NCBI GenBank assembly: GCA_014695255.1
Contig: JACJNX010000011.1
Coordinates: 62,001 to 126,000, forward strand
DNA from: Cyanobacteria bacterium FACHB-63
GTDB lineage: Bacteria; Cyanobacteriota; Cyanobacteriia; Leptolyngbyales; Leptolyngbyaceae
DNA length: 64,000 nucleotides
Direction: 5' to 3'
This document shows positions 18,101 to 25,809 of this stretch, piece by piece (the first letter of the stretch is position 1; each line of letters starts with the position of its first letter). The translations under genes were made by a program, and so were the position numbers. Under the pieces are notes generated by a model. That model had not been told where the DNA came from and did no database searches. It saw only the letters and a list, made by a program, of their open reading frames with translations.

Positions 18101-19186
18101 ATGACGACAGCCACAACAGTCACTTTTGAGCAAATCTTTAATGTTTCCCCCGATGTTCAAGCGAGTGCGCCCGGACGAGTGAATTTATTAGGCGAACACA
18201 CAGATTACAATGATGGTTTTGTATTGCCAACTGCAATTCCCCAGCAAACCACTGTTTATCTCGGTGCTAGCCCGAACGAACAACATCATATCTATTCGCA
18301 CGAACTATCCGAGCAAGTCAGTTTCGCTCCAGGTGATCCCATTCCTCAAGGCTTCAGTCGCTATGTTGTCGGCTGTATTCGCACCCTTGAACAGCAAGGA
18401 TTCAACATTCCACCACTCAATATCTTTGTAACTTCTTCGGTTCCAATTGGTTCTGGCTTATCAAGTAGTGCCGCATTAGAAGTCGCAATGTTACGTGCTC
18501 TACGATCGCTGCTCAATCTCAATCTCGATGATGTCCAAATTGCTCAATTTGGACAGGATGCAGAAAGAAACTTTGCTCATGTCCAGTGCGGCATCATGGA
18601 TCAAATGGCATCGAGCTTAGCAGACACTGATCATCTATTGTTTCTTGATACTCGCACTCTCGATCGTGAACTACTACCCTTCCCCCAAGGCGCAGAAGTC
18701 TTAGTAATTGATAGTGGAATTCCTCGCACATTGGCAGGTAGTGGATACAATCAGCGACGTGCAGAATGTGAGGAAGCTGCTAGATTGCTAAATGTTCCAG
18801 CACTGCGAGATGTGCCGGATATTAGCGCGATCGCATCCCTACCAAGTCCCCTCAAAGAAAGAGCGCGTCATGTGATCACCGAGAACGATCGTGTTCTAGA
18901 AGCCCGAAGTGGCGTATCGGCTGAGCAATTCGGACAGTTAATGAATGCCTCTCATGCAAGCTTACGCGATGATTATGAAGTCTCTGTAGAAGGATTAGAT
19001 CGACTCGTCGCAATGCTGCAAGAAACACCAGGCATACTAGGAGCAAGGCTCACAGGTGCAGGGTTTGGAGGCGCTTGTGTTGCGTTGGTTGATTCTAGCA
19101 CCCGTTCTGAGCAGGCAATTCAAGATGTCCTAAATCGCTATCAGCAAGCAGGATACAACGGAAGAATATTAGTCGATCGCCCCTAA
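18101..19186 (+). CDS. galK: Galactokinase
   Basis: Galactokinase phosphorylates galactose to galactose-1-phosphate for GalT. The ATG at 18101 is preferred, giving 361 residues; the frame stays open upstream to 18038, inside the preceding gene. The galactokinase signature GRVNLLGEHTDYNDG is at 25-39, the GHMP ATP loop is VPIGSGLSSSAALE, and the third motif is TGAGFGGACVALV. All are intact. It is the last gene of the galT / M24-like / galK unit, starting 5 bases after the preceding stop. Confidence 0.94.
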   Translation: MTTATTVTFEQIFNVSPDVQASAPGRVNLLGEHTDYNDGFVLPTAIPQQTTVYLGASPNEQHHIYSHELSEQVSFAPGDPIPQGFSRYVVGCIRTLEQQGFNIPPLNIFVTSSVPIGSGLSSSAALEVAMLRALRSLLNLNLDDVQIAQFGQDAERNFAHVQCGIMDQMASSLADTDHLLFLDTRTLDRELLPFPQGAEVLVIDSGIPRTLAGSGYNQRRAECEEAARLLNVPALRDVPDISAIASLPSPLKERARHVITENDRVLEARSGVSAEQFGQLMNASHASLRDDYEVSVEGLDRLVAMLQETPGILGARLTGAGFGGACVALVDSSTRSEQAIQDVLNRYQQAGYNGRILVDRP

Positions 19187-19313
19187 GTTATTTCTCTGAT
19201 TTCTCCTAATTAAGTCCCGCCTTTGGAGATAGATCGAACCCGCTTCTAATGGCAGACTAAACCCATAAAATTGCTCGCTAGCATGGCAATGCAGTTAATT
19301 AAATAACAATTTT

Positions 19314-19541
19314 ATGGAACGCTCAACACTTAATGCAGAACGCTCAACCATTAATACAGATCAAGTTCCCGCAGTGACTCCTGCCTACAATGGTGCCGAT
19401 CGTAATGCTTGGATCTTCGGCTGGAATCCTCAACAAGAACTTTGGAATGGTCGGCTAGCAATGCTCGGTTTCATTGCTTATTTTCTCTGGGATTTAGCAG
19501 GATATAGCGTAGTCCGCGATGTCCTTCATCTAATCCGTTAA
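19314..19541 (+). CDS. High-light-inducible protein (HLIP, one-helix chlorophyll-binding)
   Basis: The 75-residue protein has a disordered N-terminus followed by one membrane helix carrying the chlorophyll a/b-binding motif ELWNGRLAMLGF at 42-53 (Glu42, Asn45, Arg47, Met50). HLIPs sit in the thylakoid membrane, bind chlorophyll and carotenoid, and protect photosystem assembly under strong light. This is the clearest oxygenic-phototroph marker in the window. I see no convincing HLR1 box in the 127-bp upstream region. Confidence 0.93.
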   Translation: MERSTLNAERSTINTDQVPAVTPAYNGADRNAWIFGWNPQQELWNGRLAMLGFIAYFLWDLAGYSVVRDVLHLIR

Positions 19542-19583
19542 GTTTCTCAATTTGTCAAAGTCTTTAATATCCAATCTACAATC

Positions 19584-20036
19584 ATGCAGACATCATCAAT
19601 CTCCACAAACGCACCTGTTTCCGCAATTCGCTACGCTTCTGTAGGTCTAGGTCTTTTCTTCCTGCTGCTAGGTTTAGCTGGATTCGTGCCTGCTTTTGTG
19701 GCTCCCCCTGAACACTTTATTCCTAATATGGGCTTTGGCTACATCTTTGGATTGTTCCCGACTAACTATTTCCACAATGCACTGGGCATTTTATTTGGTA
19801 TTTGGGGACTTGCTGCATTTACGAGCTTAACTGGCTCGATCGTATTCACCCGCATCTTTGCGATCGTATACGCAGTCAGCACAATTCTAGGTTTGCTTCC
19901 GTTTACCAATACTGTATTTGGTCTGATTCCTCTGTTTGGCGCAAATGTTTTACTGAATGCGATCGTTGCAGGAATTGCCTTCTACTACGGTTTTGTAAAA
20001 TCTGCTGAAGTCAAAACCTCTAGCCCCACCGTCTAG
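19584..20036 (+). CDS. DUF4383-type four-helix membrane protein
   Basis: The 150 residues contain four hydrophobic segments (about 23-43, 60-82, 88-106, 117-137) with a short Ser/Thr-rich tail, as in the DUF4383 family. The function is unknown. It follows the HLIP gene by 42 bases on the same strand, which hints at a shared stress-linked transcript. A terminator hairpin follows at 20065. Confidence 0.7.
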   Translation: MQTSSISTNAPVSAIRYASVGLGLFFLLLGLAGFVPAFVAPPEHFIPNMGFGYIFGLFPTNYFHNALGILFGIWGLAAFTSLTGSIVFTRIFAIVYAVSTILGLLPFTNTVFGLIPLFGANVLLNAIVAGIAFYYGFVKSAEVKTSSPTV

Positions 20037-20064
20037 GTATATCTTCATCGTCTGAATAAATCAG

Positions 20065-20095
20065 AAAGTAGCCTTTATCGGGCTACTTTTTCTTT
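20065..20095 (+). terminator. Rho-independent terminator after the HLIP/DUF4383 unit
   Basis: AAAGTAGCC at 20065-20073 pairs with GGCTACTTT at 20081-20089, followed by a T-run. Confidence 0.8.
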
Positions 20096-20136
20096 GTAGT
20101 ATTAAAGTTATATCCAACACCGTGAGGAGATTCCCA

Positions 20137-20784
20137 GTGATTGAAGTGCTGCAAAACTGGCAAGAAATCGAGACTGCCACACAAGCGTTACAACAAGCTA
20201 GCTTACCGACTCACATTACCATCCAGAAGAACTGGGATCAGTGGTTACTTGCTCAATTATTAGAAGCATCAAAGGTCGATCGACAGTTCAAAATTATCGA
20301 TCTAGGCTGCGGTGATTGTTGCACCCTTGAATTTCTATCAGCCCTCGGTTTTAAGGATCTACATGGAATTGATTTCAGCATCAAGCCGAGTCACTCTAAC
20401 TATAAGCTTTACCAAGGAGATCTCACAGCGACTTCATTTCCAGATTGTTCCTATGATGTTGCGGTCAGTATCTCTGTAATTGAGCATGGAGTCGATCTCG
20501 ATGCGTTTTTCCAAGAAGCTTATCGCTTACTCAAGCCCAATGGATTGTTATTCGCGACTGCGGACTATTGGCAAAGTAAAATTTCAGTAGATTCATCTAT
20601 TCAACCTTTCGGGTTGGCTTGGACAATCTTTTCACAAACAGAGATAGAGCAAGCGATCGCACTTGCTCTATCTCACGGCTTTCTTCTAGAACAAAACCAA
20701 GAAGTCCCAGCTTGCACTGAAACAACCGTTTCTTGGTACGAAAAGAACTATACCTTCATCGCACTCACGTTCCGAAAACCTTAA
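20137..20784 (+). CDS. Class I SAM-dependent methyltransferase
   Basis: The GTG at 20137 is chosen over the GTG at 20122 because GAGGAG at 20124-20129 is correctly spaced only for the former. The product has about 215 residues. Motif I is IIDLGCGDC, followed by HGIDFS (motif II, acidic end), YDVAVSISVIEHG and a LLKPNGLLFAT motif. This is the Methyltransf_11 type fold. The substrate is unknown. Its end overlaps a convergent stress-protein gene by 4 bases. Confidence 0.8.
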   Translation: MIEVLQNWQEIETATQALQQASLPTHITIQKNWDQWLLAQLLEASKVDRQFKIIDLGCGDCCTLEFLSALGFKDLHGIDFSIKPSHSNYKLYQGDLTATSFPDCSYDVAVSISVIEHGVDLDAFFQEAYRLLKPNGLLFATADYWQSKISVDSSIQPFGLAWTIFSQTEIEQAIALALSHGFLLEQNQEVPACTETTVSWYEKNYTFIALTFRKP

Positions 20785-21323
20785 TAAATCGTCCACTCGC
20801 GAATGCCTTGTTGACTACACGCCTGTTCCGCCTGCTGAATCTCCTTTTCACTTCCCTCAACGGTGATAATATAATCGCCTCGTTGCAGGTGATCGCTGTA
20901 CCTACCCGCCTTTCCACTCGGAACCCCGTAATCCATCAAGGCTTTCTCTAGGTTATTCGCCGCAGCCACAGCAACACCAGTACTTGCAACACTCGCCGCA
21001 AGTGCCGCACCTAAACTTCCGGCGGTTAAAACCATTCCCAATCCTGGAAGTGCTAGTGCAGTCAGACCTAGTACTGCAAATCCTGTACTGCTAGCTGCAA
21101 GTGTATTTCCAACCACACCTGCTGAATTTACGATTTTCGTATCTCCAACGTGATCACTCACTTCTACCCCGCTCACCTGTTCTGCGGGTTCTGCTTCTTT
21201 CGCAATCAAAGAAATTTTGTCGATCGCAAACCCAGAGGAGTGCAACGTCTGGATGGCTTGTTCTGCGTCTTCACGATTTAGAAACACGCCGATCGCTCGT
21301 TTTCGCCCTTGACTAACCACCAT
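20781..21323 (-). CDS. General-stress-protein-17M-like protein with hydrophobic core
   Basis: The start is set at the ATG at 21323, which has AGGAA upstream, giving 180 residues. The frame continues to 21374 without support. The N-terminal IGVFLNREDAEQAIQTLHSSGF is the YflT/GS17M-like domain of stress proteins. A Gly/Ala-rich hydrophobic stretch (about 75-130) follows, then a C-terminal GDYIITVEGSEKEI segment. Members are induced by general stress; the biochemical role is unknown. The gene is convergent with the methyltransferase. Confidence 0.65.
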   Translation of the reverse strand: MVVSQGRKRAIGVFLNREDAEQAIQTLHSSGFAIDKISLIAKEAEPAEQVSGVEVSDHVGDTKIVNSAGVVGNTLAASSTGFAVLGLTALALPGLGMVLTAGSLGAALAASVASTGVAVAAANNLEKALMDYGVPSGKAGRYSDHLQRGDYIITVEGSEKEIQQAEQACSQQGIREWTIY

Positions 21324-21739
21324 TTTCTTTATTCCTATAAATAACGACGATAATTCACACTCTGATCTTGGCAACCCTGATCGGGCGATCCATCGTTCCA
21401 GAGATGTAGCTACCGGGTTCGTCGAAATGCTCTAGAAATAAAAAATGATTGTTCTACGCTCAGTTCATCATCTAATTGCAGAACAATCCACCTGTGTTTT
21501 GCAATTATGCAGAGTCCTGGTTACAGTCGCCCGATGATATGCACGATCGCGAATGTAACCGAGATTAGATTTCGATTTAAGAAAGATTACTGTCAATCTA
21601 TCGATCGACAGAGAAGCGGAGCACGAACCACCGATTGAATTAAGTTTTATTCAAATACCATAAGTTAGATTACTTTTTAACTTGATCCTGAGAGAGACTG
21701 ATACTGTTAAGACACTCATAAAGATAAAAGGACAGTCAT
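21324..21739. other. Gene-free upstream region of the small membrane ORF
   Basis: These 416 bp separate the stress-protein start from the 33-residue ORF. They must contain promoters for both, but I cannot place them with confidence. There is no structured RNA or repeat. Confidence 0.35.
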
Positions 21740-21841
21740 ATGCAGACCTCTAAAAAGCACTTAGGTGAATCATTCGGACTGGTTTTGTTACTGGCGATGT
21801 CCTGTGTTGGCATGATTACACTGATGTCACAAATGGGGTAG
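21740..21841 (+). CDS. Small single-pass membrane protein (33 residues)
   Basis: An ATG at 21740 is preceded by AAAGGACAG at proper spacing. It opens a 33-codon frame: a short charged N-terminus (MQTSKKHLGES), one hydrophobic helix (GLVLLLAMSCVGMITLM), then a TAG. It is isolated, with a long upstream region and a strong terminator at 21915, which marks it as an independent transcript. I do not recognise the family. Small one-helix proteins of photosynthetic complexes have this shape, but nothing specific supports that. Confidence 0.55.
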   Translation: MQTSKKHLGESFGLVLLLAMSCVGMITLMSQMG

Positions 21842-21914
21842 TGCAACACTCCGTCACTTAATCAATCTGTAAGATTGCATAAGTTTAATTCACTTAATCT
21901 AATATCTAGGAATC

Positions 21915-21955
21915 GGGTAGGAGCATTTTCGAGTTGCTCCTACCCTTCGCTTTTT
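21915..21955 (+). terminator. Strong rho-independent terminator after the small ORF
   Basis: The 11-bp stem GGGTAGGAGCA (21915-21925) pairs with 21935-21945, followed by TTCGCTTTTT. Confidence 0.85.
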
Positions 21956-22025
21956 GAGAATTCAAGCTTGAGTTCAACTCAGGATCTTTATAATGAGATG
22001 GACAGAAAATGATGTTGACTAACAC

Positions 22026-22496
22026 ATGGATAAACCACTCGATGCCGAGCAATCGATCGAAGTTGCGACCCGCATCAAAAGCAAAGCAAAAGCCAGTTTT
22101 GAGAACGCAGCGAAAGCAATTGCTACCGTTGAGGGAGCACTGTATGTCCAAGGATTTATTGTATTTGCCGGAGCGCCTCACAAGCCCGTTGAACATAGCT
22201 GGCTAGAATTAGACGATCGCATCCTCGATCCAACCTTCCCGCACTTCAACCGCAAACCCGAACAACTCCACTACTACGCCGCCCAAAAACTCACGCCCAA
22301 ACAGCTTAAACAAGCGATCGAAGAAGCCAAAGAAGACTATCCCGAAGATGATCCCTTGCCGATTTACGGCTCAACGCCTTATGAATACTACGGGGATGTC
22401 ATGCTAGGTGGTAAAGAATATACACAAGCTTATGAAACTGCGAAGGCAAAGTGCAGCGAATTAAATCCACCAAAGAATCAGAATCAGCACAACTAA
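22026..22496 (+). CDS. Conserved protein of unknown function, upstream of crcB
   Basis: The 156-residue soluble protein has a helical N-terminus. Its centre (VEHSWLELDDRILDPTFP, about 55-72) recalls the His-Trp-Glu and D-P-T strand of transglutaminase-like folds. However, no cysteine precedes it, so that chemistry is not expected. The C-terminus is acidic and Lys-rich. The stop is 1 base before the crcB start, so the two genes are likely one transcript. The function is unknown. Confidence 0.6.
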   Translation: MDKPLDAEQSIEVATRIKSKAKASFENAAKAIATVEGALYVQGFIVFAGAPHKPVEHSWLELDDRILDPTFPHFNRKPEQLHYYAAQKLTPKQLKQAIEEAKEDYPEDDPLPIYGSTPYEYYGDVMLGGKEYTQAYETAKAKCSELNPPKNQNQHN

Positions 22497-22497
22497 A

Positions 22498-22905
22498 GTG
22501 AATCCATTCGCAACACTAGATCCAGCCTTACGCGGCGCGATCGCGATTAGTTTGGGTGCGATTCCAGGTGCATTGAGCCGTTACTATCTCACGCTACTGT
22601 TTGCGCGGTGGTTTGGCACACAGTTTCCCTATGGCACCTTCTTTATCAACATCACAGGCGCGATAGTGATGGGCTTCTTTGTCACGTTCTTTCTAGAACG
22701 CGGCATCGGCGCACCAGAACTTCGCTTATTCTTTGCGGTTGGGTTTCTCGGCTCCTACACGACTTTTTCAACCTACGCGCTGGAAACCTCGGTCTTAATG
22801 AAATCTGGGAATCACAGTCTTGCACTCTTGTACTGGTTAGGAAGTGCCGCGATCGGATATTTAGGATTAGAACTCGGCAACTTCCTCGCTCGAAAATTAA
22901 CTTAA
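22498..22905 (+). CDS. crcB: Fluoride ion channel CrcB/FluC
   Basis: The 135-residue protein starts at GTG directly after the preceding gene. It has four membrane helices with the FluC motifs: GAIPGALSRYYL, the GTFFINITGA stretch whose Asn lines the fluoride pore, and GFLGSYTTFSTY with the Phe-box and the central Na+ site. It works as an antiparallel dimer that exports fluoride. No fluoride riboswitch core is visible upstream of the pair. The end overlaps the convergent bacterioferritin gene by 9 bases. Confidence 0.9.
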   Translation: MNPFATLDPALRGAIAISLGAIPGALSRYYLTLLFARWFGTQFPYGTFFINITGAIVMGFFVTFFLERGIGAPELRLFFAVGFLGSYTTFSTYALETSVLMKSGNHSLALLYWLGSAAIGYLGLELGNFLARKLT

Positions 22906-23343
22906 ATCTGGATGAAAATCTCGCAGCATTTTCTTCAGTTCCATGCCGTGCAGTTCTTCCTGCCCGATCATGCCGCGTACAAATTCTTCAAGATAAATGC
23001 TGGCATCTTCCACAATATCTAACAACTGTTTGTAGAGATTCAATGCTGCCGTTTCGTGATTCAAGCTCTCAAGCAAAATGTCGTAAATTGAATGCTTATC
23101 CGTTTCTTCGATCGGTGCAATTTTTAAGCTTGGATGTCCTTCGAGTCCGGTAAGAATTTCTCCAACTTGTTGAGCGTGAAGCAGGGATTCGCTCGCTTGT
23201 GCCTTGAGAAACTGCACGATCGGGATGCGATTGGGTCCTGTAACCATGAGCGAATAGTGTGTATATCGCACCACGCCTGCTAACTCAGCTTCCATGATGG
23301 AGTTGAGCAAATGGGTTGTTTTTTCTAGATCGAGATCGCGCAT
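22897..23343 (-). CDS. Bacterioferritin-like ferritin
   Basis: The 148 residues form a four-helix bundle. The ferroxidase ligands are recognisable: the Glu in EAELAGVVRY (helix A), the E-x-x-LLHAQQVGE set (helix B), the Glu in LNHETAALNLY (helix C) and EELHGME (helix D). It oxidises and stores iron in the cytoplasm. It could be heme-free, since the usual heme Met cannot be placed with certainty. Two Fur-box-like sites lie 60-167 bp upstream. Confidence 0.82.
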   Translation of the reverse strand: MRDLDLEKTTHLLNSIMEAELAGVVRYTHYSLMVTGPNRIPIVQFLKAQASESLLHAQQVGEILTGLEGHPSLKIAPIEETDKHSIYDILLESLNHETAALNLYKQLLDIVEDASIYLEEFVRGMIGQEELHGMELKKMLRDFHPDLS

Positions 23344-23402
23344 GATTGGTTCACTTATGACAGAAGACTAGGTTCTCATAAACTTCGATCAGTTTAACTG
23401 TC

Positions 23403-23421
23403 AATAATTGTTCTCATTGAT
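23403..23421 (-). promoter_or_regulatory. Fur-box-like site (proximal) upstream of bacterioferritin
   Basis: On the minus strand the 19-mer ATCAATGAGAACAATTATT matches 13 of 19 positions of GATAATGAGAATCATTATC. It lies about 60 bp before the ferritin start. Confidence 0.4.
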
Positions 23422-23491
23422 ACAACTTCGTAGTTAAAGACTGAACCAATGCAAACCTAGCTTCTGTAGGATAACGGCTCTACTGTAAATT

Positions 23492-23510
23492 GGCAATTAT
23501 TCTCATTAAC
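23492..23510 (-). promoter_or_regulatory. Fur-box-like site (distal) upstream of bacterioferritin
   Basis: On the minus strand GTTAATGAGAATAATTGCC matches 15 of 19 positions of the Fur consensus GATAATGAGAATCATTATC. It lies about 149 bp before the ferritin start. No other feature occupies 23344-23659. Confidence 0.45.
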
Positions 23511-23659
23511 GCGAGTCTTTAACGTAGGCGCACCTGCGGGACGGGCGCTCACTCCGATTCTATTCCGGGGCGGATAAGCAACGCAGCGAGTTGATATGCG
23601 AACTCACCTCCCGTTAACGTGACTCCGATCGCCGAAACCCACCACCCTAAATCTCCTAG

Positions 23660-25297
23660 CTATTGCTTTGCGATTGCTTCAAACGGTTCCGTCCCTAATG
23701 GGCTAGGTGTCCATCCAGTAATTGTTTTACGCTGCACTAACAACGGATCAGAATGCACGATCGACAATCGCACTGCTTCACGATGAATGATTTCATCTAC
23801 TTCTGCATAAAGCTTTGCTCTGGCTGAACGATCGCTGATTGCTCGTGCTTGATTCAAAAGTTGGGTGACGCGATCGTTTTTCCATCCGCCTAAATCGGTT
23901 GTGCTACCCGGACCAAAATGCGGATAGTAAAAGGTATCCGGATCACCATAATCTCCTGTCCAGCCCAACATAAACATCGGATAGCCCGGTTTTTTATTGC
24001 GATCGGCAAGATACGCTGCCCAATCTTTGGTTTTCAAATTGGCACGAATTCCAACCGCTTGTAAATCTGCCGCGAATGCTTCTGCGATCGGTTTTGGGGT
24101 CGGAAAGTAAGGACGCGCCACAGGCATATACCACAAATCTATCTCAAACCCATTCGGAAAGCCTGCTTGCTTGAGTAAGTCTCTAGCCTTCTGAGGATTG
24201 TAATCATAGTCTTGCAGCTTCCCTGAAGTTGACCAGTCGAGCGCAGGCGGAACAAAGTGCGGTGTGGTTTGCGCTGACCCTTTCCAAAAGGCTTGCACGA
24301 TCGCTGGCTTATTAATCGCATGAGCGATCGCCTGTCTCACTCTCACATCCGACAATTGCTTAAAGCTCGGATTTAATGCCAGATAACCCACATTAAACGA
24401 AGGACGATTCGCAACCGTTAAATTTTGATCTTGCTGAATTTCTGTCTTTTGGTCGGGAGCCAGTTCAACCGTGAAATCAATTTGTCCGGCTCTCACTTGA
24501 GCCAAGCGCGCCCCAGGATCTCCCACAAACCGCATCACCAGTTGATTCGATTTCGGTAACTCTGGCTTCCAATAGTTCGGATTTTTTTCTAAGGTAATGC
24601 GATCGCCACTTTGCCACCCTTTGAACACAAACGCCCCAGTTCCAACGGCTCCACTTGCGGGAGTGCCATAATTTGCGCCTGCTTTTTGAATCGCACTGGG
24701 ACTCGCAATTCCGAAATACCCCGCTGCGATCGCCGTTGGAAATGCGGCAAACGGCTGTTTAAGCACAAACTGAACGGTCGAATCATCCACCACTCGAACA
24801 TCCTGCACTAGCGAATCCGGTTCGCCCTTGTAGCCTCCGAAAATCTGTCCCCAGATTTCGTAGCTCTTGCCTGCATTGCGAAACCCGTTCGGATTGTTTT
24901 TATCCCACCAGCGATCGACATTAAATTTCACGGCATTGGCATTAAAGTCTGTCCCATCATGAAACTTCACGCCCTGACGCAGCTTAAATGTCCAAGTTTT
25001 GCTATCTTTTGAAGCACTCCAAGCGGTCGCTAAACTGGGTTCTAGCTCAGTGGTTCCCGGCTTAAACTGAATCAATCGATTGTAGATTTGGTTATGAACA
25101 ATCAAAGAATTTCCATCAGTCACATTGCCAGGTTCTAGATTCGTCGGTTGTCCACTAGCGGCATAGACCAACACACCCGAATTAGCAGGAGTCGAATTTT
25201 GCGGGCTGCAATTTGTGACGACAACAGCCAAAGCACACAACAACGCGATCAAGCCCGATCGCCACATTCGAGGATTTACCATTGCATCTGAATCCAT
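23660..25297 (-). CDS. Peptide/nickel-type ABC solute-binding lipoprotein (family 5), orphan
   Basis: The 545 residues start with a signal sequence and a lipobox ending VVTNC (Cys30; the Asn before Cys is unusual). The SBP_bac_5 domain follows: IYNRLIQFKPGTTELEPSLATAWSAS, then WTFKLRQGVKFHDGT (the family signature), and a C-terminal GYPMFMLGWTGDYGDPD. Such proteins capture peptides, nickel or opines for an ABC importer. No permease or ATPase gene is nearby, so its partner is encoded elsewhere. The ATG at 25297 is used; later Met codons at 6 and 11 are also possible. Confidence 0.85.
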   Translation of the reverse strand: MDSDAMVNPRMWRSGLIALLCALAVVVTNCSPQNSTPANSGVLVYAASGQPTNLEPGNVTDGNSLIVHNQIYNRLIQFKPGTTELEPSLATAWSASKDSKTWTFKLRQGVKFHDGTDFNANAVKFNVDRWWDKNNPNGFRNAGKSYEIWGQIFGGYKGEPDSLVQDVRVVDDSTVQFVLKQPFAAFPTAIAAGYFGIASPSAIQKAGANYGTPASGAVGTGAFVFKGWQSGDRITLEKNPNYWKPELPKSNQLVMRFVGDPGARLAQVRAGQIDFTVELAPDQKTEIQQDQNLTVANRPSFNVGYLALNPSFKQLSDVRVRQAIAHAINKPAIVQAFWKGSAQTTPHFVPPALDWSTSGKLQDYDYNPQKARDLLKQAGFPNGFEIDLWYMPVARPYFPTPKPIAEAFAADLQAVGIRANLKTKDWAAYLADRNKKPGYPMFMLGWTGDYGDPDTFYYPHFGPGSTTDLGGWKNDRVTQLLNQARAISDRSARAKLYAEVDEIIHREAVRLSIVHSDPLLVQRKTITGWTPSPLGTEPFEAIAKQ

Positions 25298-25809
25298 ACA
25301 AGCTTCTGGATTTTATCAATTGCAGCGATTAAAGCAAATTGACAAGCTTGTATTATCAATGTAGTATATAAGTAATCTCAGATGTACACCACACAGAATG
25401 AAATGATCAAGCTTGTTCAAGCTTTTGAGCAATGCACCTTAGCGCGGATACGGTGAACACATTCTGTCCATCTCACTGCAGCATTGTGGTCTCTAATTCA
25501 CGATCCCTTAACTGCGCCCGCTCAAATTCGCTGTGGAATTCAACGTTATAATTAGGCTCATCGTACTGAATCGACTGAATCGATTTTGACCACTGGCTAT
25601 CACGAAACTATTACGCAATTTTGGATTTCTCTGATATCAGACTTATCTCAATCGCATTAATAGTCACGATTCTTTACTGAGTCTAGCCAACCAGTTAATG
25701 AATCTTTATCCAAATCCGAATTTGTTATTTGAATATTACAGTTGTGACCTGATCTTTTCGCTGGAAGCCCGTTCTTTCTGGATTGAACCTAATCTGAAAT
25801 CTTTGAACT
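25298..25809. other. Gene-free divergent region
   Basis: These 512 bp lie between the lipoprotein gene (minus) and the AAA ATPase gene (plus). I see no coding frame, RNA gene or strong palindrome. Confidence 0.4.

Noticed and set aside
19187-19313. HLR1 light-response box upstream of the HLIP gene
   Set aside because: The only TTA-rich stretch (near 19290) lacks the direct repeat of GTTACA.
22400-22500. Fluoride riboswitch before crcB
   Set aside because: The upstream sequence is coding, and no riboswitch core (GGNGAUG with a pseudoknot) is visible.
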